Shown in pieces: positions 10,304 to 19,972 of a stretch of 64,000 nucleotides of DNA (the stretch's first letter is position 1; every line of letters begins with the position of its first letter). This stretch comes from VAZQ01 sp963721005 (lineage in GTDB: Bacteria > Pseudomonadota > Alphaproteobacteria > Rhizobiales > Xanthobacteraceae). Below the pieces are notes generated by a model. The model did no database searches. It had not been told where the DNA came from and saw nothing but the letters and a program-made list of their open reading frames with translations. The position numbers were made by a program, and so were the translations under genes. The stretch spans positions 682,001 to 746,000 of the forward strand of contig CAVRHR010000007.1 of assembly GCA_963721005.1 (NCBI GenBank), given 5' to 3'.

Positions 10304-11530
10304 CTACCCGAGGCCGACCGTGCGGCCCAGGAACCAGTACAGGCCTTCGCCGACCAGGAACGCCGCCGCGACGTCGGTCAGGATCGGCCGCGGAACGCCC
10401 AGCCGCATCTTGACGAACAGATAAGCCACCAGGATCGCGCTCATCACCACCGTCACCTGCCCGACCTCGACCCCCAGATTGAAGCCGAGCAGCAGCTCGG
10501 TCAGGCGGCCGCTGGGCAGCTTCATCTCCAGGAGATTGGAGGCAAAGCCGAAGCCGTGAATGAGGCCGAACACCAGCGTCATCACCAGGCGGACGCGGGC
10601 GGCGTCGCGCAGATGGCCGGTCAGCATGAGATAATTGGCGGAGAAAATCCCGCCGCCGATCAAGAGCAGCACCGGCATGGTGACCGGCGCGCCGAAATAT
10701 TGCGCGATCGCCATGACGAACATGATGCCGCCCATGGCCAGCGCCACGAACAGCGGCTTGTGGGTGCTGTCGCCGAGGTTCTCGGCGCCGATCAGCGCGA
10801 TGGTGAGCGCCACCAGGGCGTCGATATATTGCGCCTCCGGGCGCAGGATGCCGGTCACCGCCAGCCCGAGCGTCAGGCTGTGGCCGAGCGTGAAGCCGGT
10901 GACCACGAACAATAGATCGCGCACCCGGCGCGAGATCAGCACCAGGCCGAGCATGAAGGACATGTGATCGACACCGGTGAAGATGTGCATGATGCCCATC
11001 TGCATGAACTCGAGGAAGCCGGCGTTCTGCAGCGGGCTCGCGGCGCTCGCGCCGATGTCGAGGGTCTGCTGGTCCTTGGTGATCAGCTGCTCCACGAAGG
11101 CGCCCTGGTCGGTCTGGATCTGGGCGAAATTGGTGTGGCTTTCGACCAGCTCGAAAAAGGCGGAGGACCGCACCTTGATCTCGTCGGCGTTCGGACATTC
11201 GAACGTGAACTCGTAGCGCCGGTAGCCGGGCGACGAGGCGACCGGGCGCGGGCCTTCGGTGGTCTTGCAGGCCTGGTCGCCCGATGATGCGCCGACATGC
11301 TCGGCGACATAGCTGCCGAGCTGCTCGACCGAGGGCATGTCGCCATCGGGCGTGATCCGCTTGGCTTCGAGATCCGGCACGGTGAATTGCAGATGCACCG
11401 TGCCGCCCTGGATCTGCCAGGCCGAATGGGTCTCGCTGCGGGTATGCGCGAAAGCCGGGAACGAGAAGCCGGGTCCCACCGCCAAAATCGGGACCAGCAG
11501 CGCGCGAAGAAGGCGTGCCAAGCGTCTCAT
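10304..11530 (-). CDS. HupE/UreJ family membrane protein
   Basis: 408 residues. It has a signal peptide (residues 1-28, ending PAFAHT), a periplasmic N-terminal domain with two Cys, then about six to seven membrane helices. The family hallmark IFTGVDHMSF is near residue 183 and GLIHGFGFASN further on. HupE/UreJ proteins are thought to be secondary nickel or cobalt carriers; the His/Asp in the HxxxxxxH motif would bind metal. Its start overlaps the stop of the upstream parvulin gene by 4 bp (ATGA), so the two are co-translated. Metal specificity cannot be read from sequence. Confidence 0.87.
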   Translation of the reverse strand: MRRLARLLRALLVPILAVGPGFSFPAFAHTRSETHSAWQIQGGTVHLQFTVPDLEAKRITPDGDMPSVEQLGSYVAEHVGASSGDQACKTTEGPRPVASSPGYRRYEFTFECPNADEIKVRSSAFFELVESHTNFAQIQTDQGAFVEQLITKDQQTLDIGASAASPLQNAGFLEFMQMGIMHIFTGVDHMSFMLGLVLISRRVRDLLFVVTGFTLGHSLTLGLAVTGILRPEAQYIDALVALTIALIGAENLGDSTHKPLFVALAMGGIMFVMAIAQYFGAPVTMPVLLLIGGGIFSANYLMLTGHLRDAARVRLVMTLVFGLIHGFGFASNLLEMKLPSGRLTELLLGFNLGVEVGQVTVVMSAILVAYLFVKMRLGVPRPILTDVAAAFLVGEGLYWFLGRTVGLG

Positions 11531-12561
11531 GGCTTGCCCGATCCGGCCGGCTTGGCCGCCTCGGCGGCCTTGTCGGCCTGGTTCTTCTCGTAAGCTTCGG
11601 CGTAATCGTCGGCGATCAGGATGTCGCCCTTATCGCGCAGATATTGCAGGTCCGCATCCTCCAGCCGCTTCTTGGCGGCGCTGATGTAGTCGTTGAGCAC
11701 CTGGCTGCGCACCCGCTCGAAGGTCAGCGGCAGCGGCTTCACCTGCTTGACCATCAGGACGACGTGGACGCCGTCATCGGTCGCCAAGGGCTCCGATACG
11801 TCGCCATCATTGAGCGTAAGCGCACGCTCGTAGAGGGCTTCGCCGAGATGGATTTTCTGCGCGAAGTAGAATTGCTCGTCGCTCGCATGGTCGGGCACCA
11901 GCTCCTGCAGCCCGTAGGTCTTCTCGACCTCCTCGAGCGGGGCGTGGGCGCGCAGCGCGTCGGCCGCCTTCTTGACCGCGGCCAGCGCGTCGGGCCCGCT
12001 GGATTTGGCCTTCGGGAGCACGAGATTGTGCAGCGTCATGGTGCCCTCGGTGGCGTAGTTTCCGCGGTTCTCCTCGAAGTATTTCTGCAGCTCCGGGTCG
12101 GCCGGCTGGTGGGTGGTGACGTCGGCCACCACCTGCTGCTCGACCGCGGCCACCAGGGCGGTGCGGGTATCGGGATCGGTGCCGGGGAAATCGAGCTCGA
12201 GGCCGCGCTGCACGAACAGCTCCTCGCGGATCATCTCGTCCAGCACCTTGAGGCGCTCCGCCACCGTGGCCTCGCCGAACGCCTTGCCGAGCTCGGCTTC
12301 GGTCTGGGCGATGAAATCGGTGCGCAGGATCGGACGCTGGTTGACCAGCGCCACGTTCTCCGGCGGCACCACGTGGGTGGAAGTGCCCTTGGCGGTGAGC
12401 AATCCGAAGCCCGCGATCCCAAGCCCGACGGCGGCACCGATGCTGAAGAAGGTGATCGAGCGCGCCTGGTTGACGCGCCTGAAATCCCAGAACCCGCCCC
12501 CGATCGGACGCGCCGCCTCCGCCGGAGCGGCCTCCGGGCGCGCGGTTTCATGCTTGTTCAT
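11527..12561 (-). CDS. Parvulin-type peptidyl-prolyl isomerase, membrane anchored
   Basis: 344 residues: a cytoplasmic tail (1-35), one membrane helix (about 38-56, FFSIGAAVGLGIAGFGLL) and a SurA/PpiC-like periplasmic part with an N-terminal chaperone-type helical region and a parvulin domain around residues 175-280 (GTMTLHNLVLPK, then DDGVHVVLMVKQV). It probably helps fold an exported partner. ATG at 12561 is preceded by GGAGGGTGAAGG. It sits between a diheme cytochrome c and a HupE/UreJ protein and overlaps the latter by 4 bp, so it may fold one of those. Ends in an Ala/Lys-rich tail. Confidence 0.88.
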   Translation of the reverse strand: MNKHETARPEAAPAEAARPIGGGFWDFRRVNQARSITFFSIGAAVGLGIAGFGLLTAKGTSTHVVPPENVALVNQRPILRTDFIAQTEAELGKAFGEATVAERLKVLDEMIREELFVQRGLELDFPGTDPDTRTALVAAVEQQVVADVTTHQPADPELQKYFEENRGNYATEGTMTLHNLVLPKAKSSGPDALAAVKKAADALRAHAPLEEVEKTYGLQELVPDHASDEQFYFAQKIHLGEALYERALTLNDGDVSEPLATDDGVHVVLMVKQVKPLPLTFERVRSQVLNDYISAAKKRLEDADLQYLRDKGDILIADDYAEAYEKNQADKAAEAAKPAGSGKP

Positions 12562-12566
12562 CACCT

Positions 12567-13396
12567 TCACCCTCCGGTTTCGGCAGCAGCGCCGAGCGCC
12601 CCGATAGCGGTTTGCGGTGGCTCCTTGTGGGAGGCCGCATAGACCAGCACCGCGAGCGCGCGAATCGTGACCGGGCTCAGCTCCTGCACCCAGGCCGGGC
12701 AGATGCCGCCGCGTCCGCGTGCGATGCTGTCGTAGATGTCCTCGCGCGAGCCGTTGCCGTAGAGCCAGACATCGTCGATCAGGTTGGGGGCCCCGATCGC
12801 GGAATCGCCCTGCGCGTCCGCGGAATGGCAATCGAAGCATTGGCCCTTGGCGGCGAAGATCTTGGCGCCGCGCTCGGCGGCGGGGCGGTCGCCCGGCTTG
12901 CCGCCGGTCACCAGAATGAACTCGATCACGTCGCGGATCTCGCCCGGCTCGAGCGAGGGGATCTTGTAGCGCTTGTAAGGCTCGGCCTTGGCGAAGGCCG
13001 GCATGTCGGCGAGGTTCCAGCCGCGCGAATTGCCGGCACGGATGCCGTACAGGATGGTGCGCTCGATCTGGGCGACGCGGCCCTCGCCGTAGAGCCAGGC
13101 CGGGTGGGTGAGATCGGGCACGCCGTCGCGTCGATTGCCCTGCAGATGATCGCCGTGACAGGCGGCGCAATGCTCGTCATAGGCCGGCTGCGCATAGGCG
13201 AGCGCAAAGCGCGTGAGCTCGGCATTTTGCACGACGGCATCCGGATCGGCGCGCATCAGGCGCGCCCGCATGGCGGCCTGGCCGGCCAGATAGGTGCTGC
13301 TGCCGGCAACGATGAGGATCGCCAGCCCGATACCGCTCCAGACCTTCCATCCGATCCGGCGCGCAGCCGGCCGAAGCGGCCGCGCGGCGCAGGCAT
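12567..13396 (-). CDS. Diheme cytochrome c (FixP/CcoP-like), start uncertain
   Basis: Membrane-anchored c-type cytochrome with two heme motifs, CAACH near 13165 and CFDCH near 12830, each in a separate cytochrome-c domain. One membrane helix (WSGIGLAILIVAGSSTYLAG) precedes them. The layout resembles the CcoP subunit of cbb3 oxidases, but no other oxidase gene is near. The only good ATG, at 13396, is in another frame; changing frame near 13360 would join it (MPAPRGRFGRLR) to the helix. Without that shift the frame stays open to 13562 with no credible start. First gene of a set with the parvulin and HupE genes, 6 bp before the former. Confidence 0.75.
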
Positions 13397-13605
13397 GGGG
13401 GCACGCGGGTTGGTTTGCGGTTCTGAAGGAGCCACAGCGTGTTCCTGGATATGCGGCCAATCTCGGAATAAGAGCTTCGGCAGCCGGCTGCGCCGCAGCC
13501 GGCTGCACAATCCCGCCCGGACCCCGATCGCCGCGATCGACCATAGGCCACCGCCCTCCCACCGATGGCGGGAGGGCGAGAGCACGGGACGGAGAAGCTT
13601 GGAGC

Positions 13606-13986
13606 CTAGTGCGTAACGATCGGCTGACCGCTGGAGAAGTTGGTCTTCTTCTCCGACCAGGAGCCGCCGGGCGCGCCGCTGCGCAGCGGATCGATGGTCA
13701 TCTTCAGCTGGTCGCCCGCCTTGAGGGTCTTGCTGGCCCAGCCTTCGCGCACCAGAGCGCTCGGGCTCGCGCCTTCCAGGTTCCAGGTGGTGGAGCGCCG
13801 TCCGATGCCCTTCACCTCCAGCAGGATGAAGGTATGCGGGCTGGTGAACTTGAACTCCGTCACCGTGCCCTGCAATTCCATCGGATGATCCTGATCGAAC
13901 ATCGCGAAGGAGTGGTGCGCCAGCGCCGCGCCGCTCGCCGCCACGAACGCAGCCGCCGCGACAATGCGAACAGATTGACGTTTCAT
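13606..13986 (-). CDS. DUF6152 family periplasmic protein
   Basis: 126 residues with a signal peptide (1-23, ending ALA) followed at once by the family's HHSFAMFD motif, whose His pair suggests a metal or cofactor site at the mature N-terminus. Later conserved segments: LQGTVTEFKFTSPHTFI and WNLEGASPS. Function is not established. A second, frameshifted copy lies at 16477-16890 with nearly the same motif order. ATG at 13986 is the natural start of the signal peptide. Confidence 0.88.
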   Translation of the reverse strand: MKRQSVRIVAAAAFVAASGAALAHHSFAMFDQDHPMELQGTVTEFKFTSPHTFILLEVKGIGRRSTTWNLEGASPSALVREGWASKTLKAGDQLKMTIDPLRSGAPGGSWSEKKTNFSSGQPIVTH

Positions 13987-14179
13987 GCGTATCCTCCAAT
14001 TCGAAGCGGGATTTTCGTTGCCCACCGATCTGCAATCCCAGCACGCATTATGGCCGATCTCGACGTAGCCAGGTAGTGCTACTTTTCGACACCATGTTAG
14101 CATTTTTGGTACGCCCGCCCGGGCACCAGACCGCCCGTCCGGCCCCCGCGAGCCGCCGGCAAGCCTGCGGCCGCGGCCG

Positions 14180-15173
14180 CTACCGCTTCGGCAGGAACTC
14201 CTCGGTGTAGAGCTTGCTCATGTCCGGCTGGACCGGAAGGAACTTGAGATCCACATAGGAGCGGCTGAGCACCGCGAGCGCCTTGGGATCGAACCGCCCG
14301 TCGTCGGAGAACATCGGTATCAGCATGTCATAGCTGCGCTCGGCGATGCCGCGGTTGAGGTCGAGGACCGACATGGCGGTCTCGACCGTCTTGCCCTTGT
14401 TGGCCCGCATGAACGCGATGGTCTCGAACCAGCCGGCGAGGAATGCCGCGGATCGCGCCCGGCCGGGTGGCGATCAGCTTGTTGGTCGCGAAGATCACGT
14501 GGATGTGGAAATCCTTCACCAGATCGCCGAAGGAGAGCAGGATCTTGCCCTCGCCGGCCTCCTCGGCGCGCAGCAAGGTCGAGATGTCGGCCACGAAGCC
14601 GTCGACCTGCATCATCATGAGCGCCGCCAGCAATCCCGGTATGGCGCCGAGCGGCGTCGCCGAGATCCCGTCGCGTCCCCATCCCTTCTGCAGCGACAGC
14701 TCGCTCGACCAGCCATGCGGTCAAGGAATTGGCGGTCGTTACGCCTATCCGTCGCCCCTTGAGGTCGTCGACCGTCTTGATCGCGCCGTCCGGCCGCACC
14801 ATCAGGGCGATGAGGAGCGGCGGGCCCGCCATGGCGGCGACCGCCTTGATCGGCACCCCCTTCACGATGCCCGACATTTCCGGGCCGGAGCCGAGCCCGA
14901 TATCGACCGAATCGGCGGTGAGCGCCTGCTGCAGCTTGCCGCCGCCCCCGTAGGCCGAAGTTCTCGATCTCGATTCCGTATTTCTTGAAGAAGCCGTAGC
15001 GCATGCCGACGTCGAGCGGCACGAACGAGAACGCCTCCGGGACCGCCTTGCCGACGCGCAGCAGTTCGCCATGCGCCGCCGGCCCGCGACAGCGCGAGGA
15101 CAGCGAGCAGAACCAGGAGCGCACGCCCGAGCCTGCCGTACGAACGCGGAGATTTGCGAGTCCTGAACAGCAT
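14180..15173 (-). pseudogene. NMT1/SsuA-like ABC substrate-binding protein, several frameshifts
   Basis: Pieces in different frames add up to one periplasmic binding protein of the nitrate/sulfonate/taurine type. They are a signal peptide from ATG 15173 (RALLVLLAVLALS), FSFVPLDVGMRYGFFKKYGI, LTADSVDIGLGSGPEMSG, PDGAIKTVDDLKGRRIGV, VDGFVADISTLLRAEEAGEG and a C-terminal YVDLKFLPVQPDMSKLY. Frame changes are needed near 15080, 14960, 14690 and 14440. The family delivers small organic acids or amines to an ABC importer; no importer genes are nearby. Sequence error is a serious alternative to decay. Confidence 0.68.
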
Positions 15174-15350
15174 CGACGCCCTTAGGGACGTGGCCGGCAA
15201 CGTCAGCGCCTTTCGCAGGAGCCGGCGCCCGGATCGTGACGCACCCGCCGCGATCGCAGGCGGACCGTCCATCGCCCAATCTCGATCATGTCTGCTTCCG
15301 ACCGTCAAGGACGGTACCGCGGCTGGATCGGCAAGCGGCGCAACTCGTCG

Positions 15351-16331
15351 CTAACCTTTGGCGCGCCGCTTGACCGGCTCGCGCGGCTTGGCCTTGGCCA
15401 ACGGTGCCGGCCACCTCGCGCGCGCTGTCGATGAACAGCTTCGCGGTCGGGCTGAGCATCCGGTTCTTGAGGGTGGTGACGGCGACCGGCTGCGACCGAG
15501 GGCGGCAGCGCGCAGGGCAACACCTTGAGCGCGCTGGGAGTGGAGCCGAACCGCAGCACCGAGGCCGGGATGATGGCGAGAAAGCGCCCGGTGGCCAGCA
15601 GGCTGGTGCGCACGTTCAGGGAGTAGCTCACCACGCGCGGCGCGCGGCACCTCCAATCCGAGCGCGTGGAAGATCTCGAATACCGGCGAGCCGGGATCGC
15701 TGTCGACCGGCGCCAGCAGCCAGTGCTCGTCGACGAGCTCGGCGAGCGCGAGCTTGCGGCGGCCGAGCCACTTGTTGCGCTGCCCCGCCACGACGAAGAC
15801 CTGGTCGTCGAACAGGACCTCGACATCGAGGTCAGGCTCGCTCGTCTGCGTCCACATCCGGGCGACGACCAGGTCGCATTTGCGCTCGCGCAGCACATGA
15901 AACTGTTGCGCCGGCGTGGTGCACAGCTCCAGCTGGAACACCAGCGAAGGATATTGCCGGGACAGCCGGTCGATGACCGCCGAGACGAACCCCGCCGCCA
16001 TCGGCTCGGTGCAGCCGATGCGCACCTCGCCGGAATTGGGATCGCCCAGGCTCTCGATGTCCCGCACGCTCTGCTTGAGCTCGTCGAACACCGCGACGCT
16101 GCGCTTGAGCAGCGCGCGGCCGTAGAGCGTCGGCTCGACGCCCTGCGGGCTGCGGTCCAGCAGCCGTACCCCGAGCGCGTGCTCGAGGCCGGCGATCGTG
16201 CGCGACACCACCGGGCGCGAGATCGCCAGGCTGTCGGCGGCACGCGCCATGTTGCCCTGCTCGACCACCGCCATGAAGACGTGGAGGTCGTGCGGGTTGA
16301 GGCGGCGACCGATGCGGTCGGTCCAGTGCAT
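15351..16331 (-). pseudogene. LysR-type transcriptional regulator, frameshifted after residue ~228
   Basis: The first 228 residues are a standard LysR protein: the helix-turn-helix at about 15-70 (FMAVVEQGNMARAADSLAIS, then RPVVSRTIAGLE) and most of the effector domain (DPNSGEVRIGC, LDVEVLFDDQVFVVAG). Near 15645 the protein jumps frame and continues as RVVSYSLNVRTSLLATGRFL and AIIPASVLRFG, with further changes near 15490 and 15390 before a stop at 15351. It is 146 bp from, and divergent to, the second DUF6152 gene and could control it or the neighbouring catabolic genes. Confidence 0.72.
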
Positions 16332-16476
16332 GCGGCCTCACGTATCAAAATTGCTAACACGGCGTCGAAAGATAGCACTGTCTTGCTAAGTCGAAACAGG
16401 AAATAATCATAAGCGATCGTAATGCGGTCGCCATCGCGGGCGACCGCACGAAAACCGTGCGAGGCGGGAGGAACGC

Positions 16477-16890
16477 GTGAGCCCGCGACTGGCGGCAGTG
16501 CTGGTGGCCGGCGCCGTGCTGGCGGCCGGCGGCTTGGCGACGGGCAATTCCGCGCGCGCGCATCATTCCTTTCGCGGTCTTCGATATCGACCACCCGCTG
16601 CGAGCTGCAGGGGACGGTGCAGCAGTTCAAGTTCATCAGCCCGCACACCTTCATCGTTCTGGAGGTGTCAGCGCCCCGACGGCACCATCATGATCTGGAA
16701 CCTGGAAGGCGCGAGCCCCAGCATCCTGGTCCGCAACGGCTGGTCGAGCCAGAGCCTCAAGACCGGCGACCAGATCAAGCTGTCGATCGATCCGTTGCGC
16801 AGCGGCGCGCCGGGCGGCGCCTGGACCGGCCAGAAGACCAATTTCAGCGACGGCCGCCCGGTCGTGTGCTGCGTGTCCGACGGGTTCTAG
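16477..16890 (+). pseudogene. DUF6152 family protein, second copy, three frameshifts
   Basis: Starts at a GTG (16477) with a signal peptide and the same ARAHHSF junction as the copy at 13606. It then needs frame changes near 16571, 16601 and 16670 to read as AVFDIDHPLELQGTVQQFKF, SPHTFIVLEV and WNLEGASPSILVRNGW. The first two shifts are each explained by one inserted base (an extra t after the HHSF codons, an extra c before GAGCTG). It ends in a CCVSDGF tail absent from the other copy. Convergent with the dehydrogenase gene, whose stop codon abuts it. Confidence 0.72.
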
Positions 16891-17971
16891 CTAGCTCGCG
16901 CGCGCCCGCAGCGTCGCCGCGATCCGATCCCCGAACGCCTTGGTGCCGAGCGGACCGCCGAGATCGCGGGTGCGGCCGGCCGGGTCGCGAGATCGCCTGC
17001 TCGAGCGCATCCTCGATGGCGTCGGCCGGCCCGGGCGAAGCGTTCGTCGCCGCGGCGCTCGCCGAGCCATGCCAGCAGCATCGCGGCCGAGCCGATCAGC
17101 GAGGCCGGGTTGGCGCGGTCCTGTCCGGCGATGTCGGGCGCCGAGCCGTGCTGCGCCTGCGCGACCGCGTGCGCGGCTGCCGGCGTTGAGCGAGGCGCCG
17201 AGCCCGAGGCTGCCGGCGATCTCGCAAGCCTGGTCGGACAGGATGTCGCCGAACATGTTGGTGGTGACCACCACGTCGAAGACGCCGGCGTCGCGCACCA
17301 GGAGCGCCGCCATGGCGTCGATGATGCGCTCCTCGTAGGCCACCGCCGGAAAGCGCGCCGCGACCGCCCGCACGCATTCGAGGAACAGCCCGTCCGACAC
17401 CCGCAGCACATTGGCCTTGTGCACCGCGGTCAATTTCTTGCGCCGCCGCATGGCGAGCCCGAACGCCACCTCGGCGATCCGGGTGCAGCCGCGCCCGCGT
17501 GATCTTGCGCACCGCGAGCGCGAGATCCGGGGTCGGCATGAACTCGCCCGGGCCCAGGAACATCGAGCGGTCGGCGTAGAAGCCTTCGGTGTTCTCGCGC
17601 ACGATCACCAGATCGACCGGCGTGCCGCAGCGCGGCGGAAAGCCGCCGCGGGTGCGCGCCGGGCGGATATTGGCGAACAGATCGAGCCGCTTGCGCAGCT
17701 CGCCCGACGGATTGAGCCCGCCCTCGGCGACCGGCGGATAGTCGTTGTGCGACACCGGGCCCAGGATGACGCCGTCGGCGGCCTGCGCCGCCTCGAGGGC
17801 GGCCGCCGGAAAGGTGGTGCCCTGCTGGCGCAGCGCCGCGAGCCCGATCGAGGCGGTCGAGAACTGCAAGCCCAGCCCAAACCTGCGGTCGGCCTCGCGC
17901 AGCACCGCGACCGTCACCGCGCTGATCTCCGGCCCGATGCCATCGCCCTCCATCACAACCAATTTGGTCAC
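16891..17971 (-). pseudogene. Isopropylmalate/tartrate dehydrogenase-like enzyme, frameshifted
   Basis: Beta-decarboxylating dehydrogenase family (LeuB, TtuC, isocitrate dehydrogenase). The N-terminus reads MTKLVVMEGDGIGPEIS from a GTG at 17971, followed by GVILGPVSHNDYPP and DLVIVRENTEGFYADRSMF, the substrate-binding region. Frame changes near 17495, 17180 and 16975 are needed to add KLTAVHKANVLRVSDGLF, VVVTTNMFGDILSDQACEIA (metal-binding Asp residues) and the C-terminal GPLGTKAFGDRIAATLRA. It oxidises a 2-hydroxy dicarboxylate with NAD. With two aldolases beside it, it fits a hydroxy-acid catabolic cluster rather than leucine synthesis; this is inference. Confidence 0.72.
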
Positions 17972-18095
17972 TAAGGCCGCTCCCTTGCGAATTAAGTCGT
18001 TGCCGCAAAGCCGCAGCGCACTCCCTCGCCCCGCTTGCGGGGAGAAGGAGCGCGCCGTGCATGGGTCCTGTTCATCCGATCAGAACAACCGCACC

Positions 18096-18902
18096 CTACC
18101 CCATCGCCTTGCGAATCTGCTCGGTGCGCCGCGCGGCCTCCGCCATCAGGAAGCCGATGTCGGTCTGCGTGGTGACGAAGCGGACGCCCTTCTTGATGAA
18201 GCCGACCTGGCGCTCGAGGTCGCGCTCGCCGCCGAGCCCGGCGAACTTGTCGTGCTGCGGCCGCGGCCGCGATCACCCGCTCCACCGCCGCCACCACCTC
18301 CGGATCGCCGAACGCGCCGGGCTTGCCCATGGCGGCCAGCAGATCGTTGCAGCCCACATGCACCACGTCGACGCCCGCGACCGCCGCGATCTCCTCGACA
18401 TTGGCGCAGGCCCTCGCGGGTCTCGATCATGCAGACCACCAGGGTCGACGTCGTTGAGGGCGCGCACGCTGTGCGCCAGCGGCAGCGGCCGGTAGTCGAA
18501 ATTGGGATAGCCGCCGCGCGACCGAGCGCTTGCCGATGCGGCGCGAACTTGCAGGCATCGACGGCGCGCCTGGCCTGCGCGGCCGTATTGACGTCGGGAA
18601 AGATGATCCCGGTGACGCCGTTGTCGAGCATCAGCGAGATGTCGGGATCATCGCAGCTGCGCGCGCGCACCAGCACCGCGGTGCCGCAGCCGAGCCCGAC
18701 CTGCGCCAGGTGCCCGATGGTCTCGAGCGAGAACAGCGAATGCTGGCGCGTCGATGAACACGAAGTCATGCCCGGTCGATTTGGCGATGCGCACCACGTC
18801 GCCGGAGCGCGCCAGCCGCACGATCATGCCGAGCGACACGCCGCCGGCCTGCATGCGCGCCTTGACCGGGTTGACGAGCTCGGGGAGATCGGCGGGGGGC
18901 AT
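18096..18902 (-). pseudogene. HpcH/HpaI-type aldolase/citrate lyase family protein, about five frameshifts
   Basis: Class II pyruvate aldolase family. From ATG 18902 the pieces read PVKARMQAGGVSLGMIVRLA, HDFVFIDA, HSLFSLETIGHLAQ, DPDISLMLDNGVTGIIFPDV, VVCMIETREGL, VDVVHVGCNDLLAAMG (the metal/substrate region) and a C-terminal GFIKKGVRFVTTQTDIGFL, ending at the TAG at 18096. Frame changes are needed near 18745, 18520, 18445, 18415 and 18256. Enzymes of this family split 2-keto-hydroxy acids to pyruvate plus an aldehyde. Located between the dehydrogenase-like and class II aldolase genes on the same strand. Confidence 0.7.
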
Positions 18903-19767
18903 GCTCGTGCCTCCGTTCGAGGCGGATGTTGCAGGGCCGTGGCGCACCGGCGGCTCGAATAAGCGGTCGCGCGCTCAACTGCCAATAGGGCGGATAGCCC
19001 GAGGTCTTGCCCTCGGCCTCGAGCAGCCGCAGCATCGCGGGCCATTCCAGCACCCCGTAGGGGCGGCGGGTGCCGGGCTGATAGAGATGCGCGGTGTGCG
19101 CGAGCACGTTCTCGCCCGGCATGCACAGCTCGGTGCGCGCCGCCATGGCGTCGACCTGCGAGCGGCACGACAGCTCGAGCTGGTACATGGTGTTGAAAGC
19201 CTGCTGGATGGTGGCCCCGCAGGTCAGCAGGCCGTGGTTGCGCATGATCATGGCGTCGTGCGGCCCCAGATCCGCGACCAGCCGCGCGCGCTCGTCGAGA
19301 TCGACCGCCGGCCCCTCGTAGTCGTGATAGCCGATATGGCCGCTGAACCGGATCGCGGTCTGCGACAGCGGCAGCAGGCCGCATTTCATCGCCGACACCG
19401 CCATGCCGGCGCGGGTATGGGTGTGCAGCACGCAGGCCACCTCCGGCCGCGCCCGGTGGATCGCGCCGTGGATCACGTAGCCGGACACGTTGATGCCGTA
19501 GTCGGTGTCGGGCTTGTGCAGGATGTTGCCGTCGAGATCGATCTTCACCAGGCTCGACGCGGTGATCTCCTTGTAGAGGAGACCGTAGAGGTTGATGAGC
19601 AGATGGTCCGGCGTTCCCGGGATGCGCGCCGTGATGTGGTTGTAGATCAGATCCTGCATGTCGTATTTGTCGACCAGCCGGTAGCAGGCCGCGAGGTCGA
19701 GGCGCGCCTGCCATTCGGCCGCGCTCACCTCGTCGCGGATCGACTTGAAATCGGTCTGGTGGTTCAT
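18766..19767 (-). CDS. Class II aldolase/adducin family protein, C-terminus uncertain
   Basis: The domain, about 255 residues from ATG 19767, is complete: NHITARIPGTPDHLLIN near 40, LHTHTRAGMAVSA near 117 (zinc His pair) and MRNHGLLTCG near 171 (third zinc ligand). Such enzymes are zinc aldolases or epimerases acting on sugar or hydroxy-acid substrates. The frame stays open past the domain (after GYPPYWQL, near 18975) for another 70 Arg-rich residues and runs 137 bp into the HpcH-type gene. A +1 shift at the end of the domain meets a TGA at once, so the tail is probably an artefact and the true end is near 18970. Confidence 0.83.
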   Translation of the reverse strand: MNHQTDFKSIRDEVSAAEWQARLDLAACYRLVDKYDMQDLIYNHITARIPGTPDHLLINLYGLLYKEITASSLVKIDLDGNILHKPDTDYGINVSGYVIHGAIHRARPEVACVLHTHTRAGMAVSAMKCGLLPLSQTAIRFSGHIGYHDYEGPAVDLDERARLVADLGPHDAMIMRNHGLLTCGATIQQAFNTMYQLELSCRSQVDAMAARTELCMPGENVLAHTAHLYQPGTRRPYGVLEWPAMLRLLEAEGKTSGYPPYWQLSARPLIRAAGAPRPCNIRLERRHEHAPRRSPRARQPGQGAHAGRRRVARHDRAAGALRRRGAHRQIDRA

Positions 19768-19808
19768 GGATGTGCGTTTGCCCGTGTGCGTCCAACAAAT
19801 CGCAGTTC

Positions 19809-19913
19809 GTAGGATGGGTTGAGCGCTTGCGATACCCATCGGCGGCGATGATGGGTTTCGCATAGCCCGTTGAAGACGGGCGTAAACGCCCTAATGAGCT
19901 CAACCCATCCTAC
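19809..19913. repeat. ~105 bp intergenic inverted repeat
   Basis: The ends are exact complements: gtaggatgggttgagc at 19809-19824 and gctcaacccatcctac at 19898-19913. Inside are shorter complementary pieces (acccatc against gatgggt) and a cccgttgaagacggg hairpin. Dispersed palindromic elements with this type of end are common between genes in alphaproteobacteria. It lies between the divergent class II aldolase and metallo-hydrolase genes. Confidence 0.7.
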
Positions 19914-19972
19914 AGTTCCCCGATGTTTCCCGATGCGTAGCATACCCTTGACCCGGCACCGACGCCAAGCCA

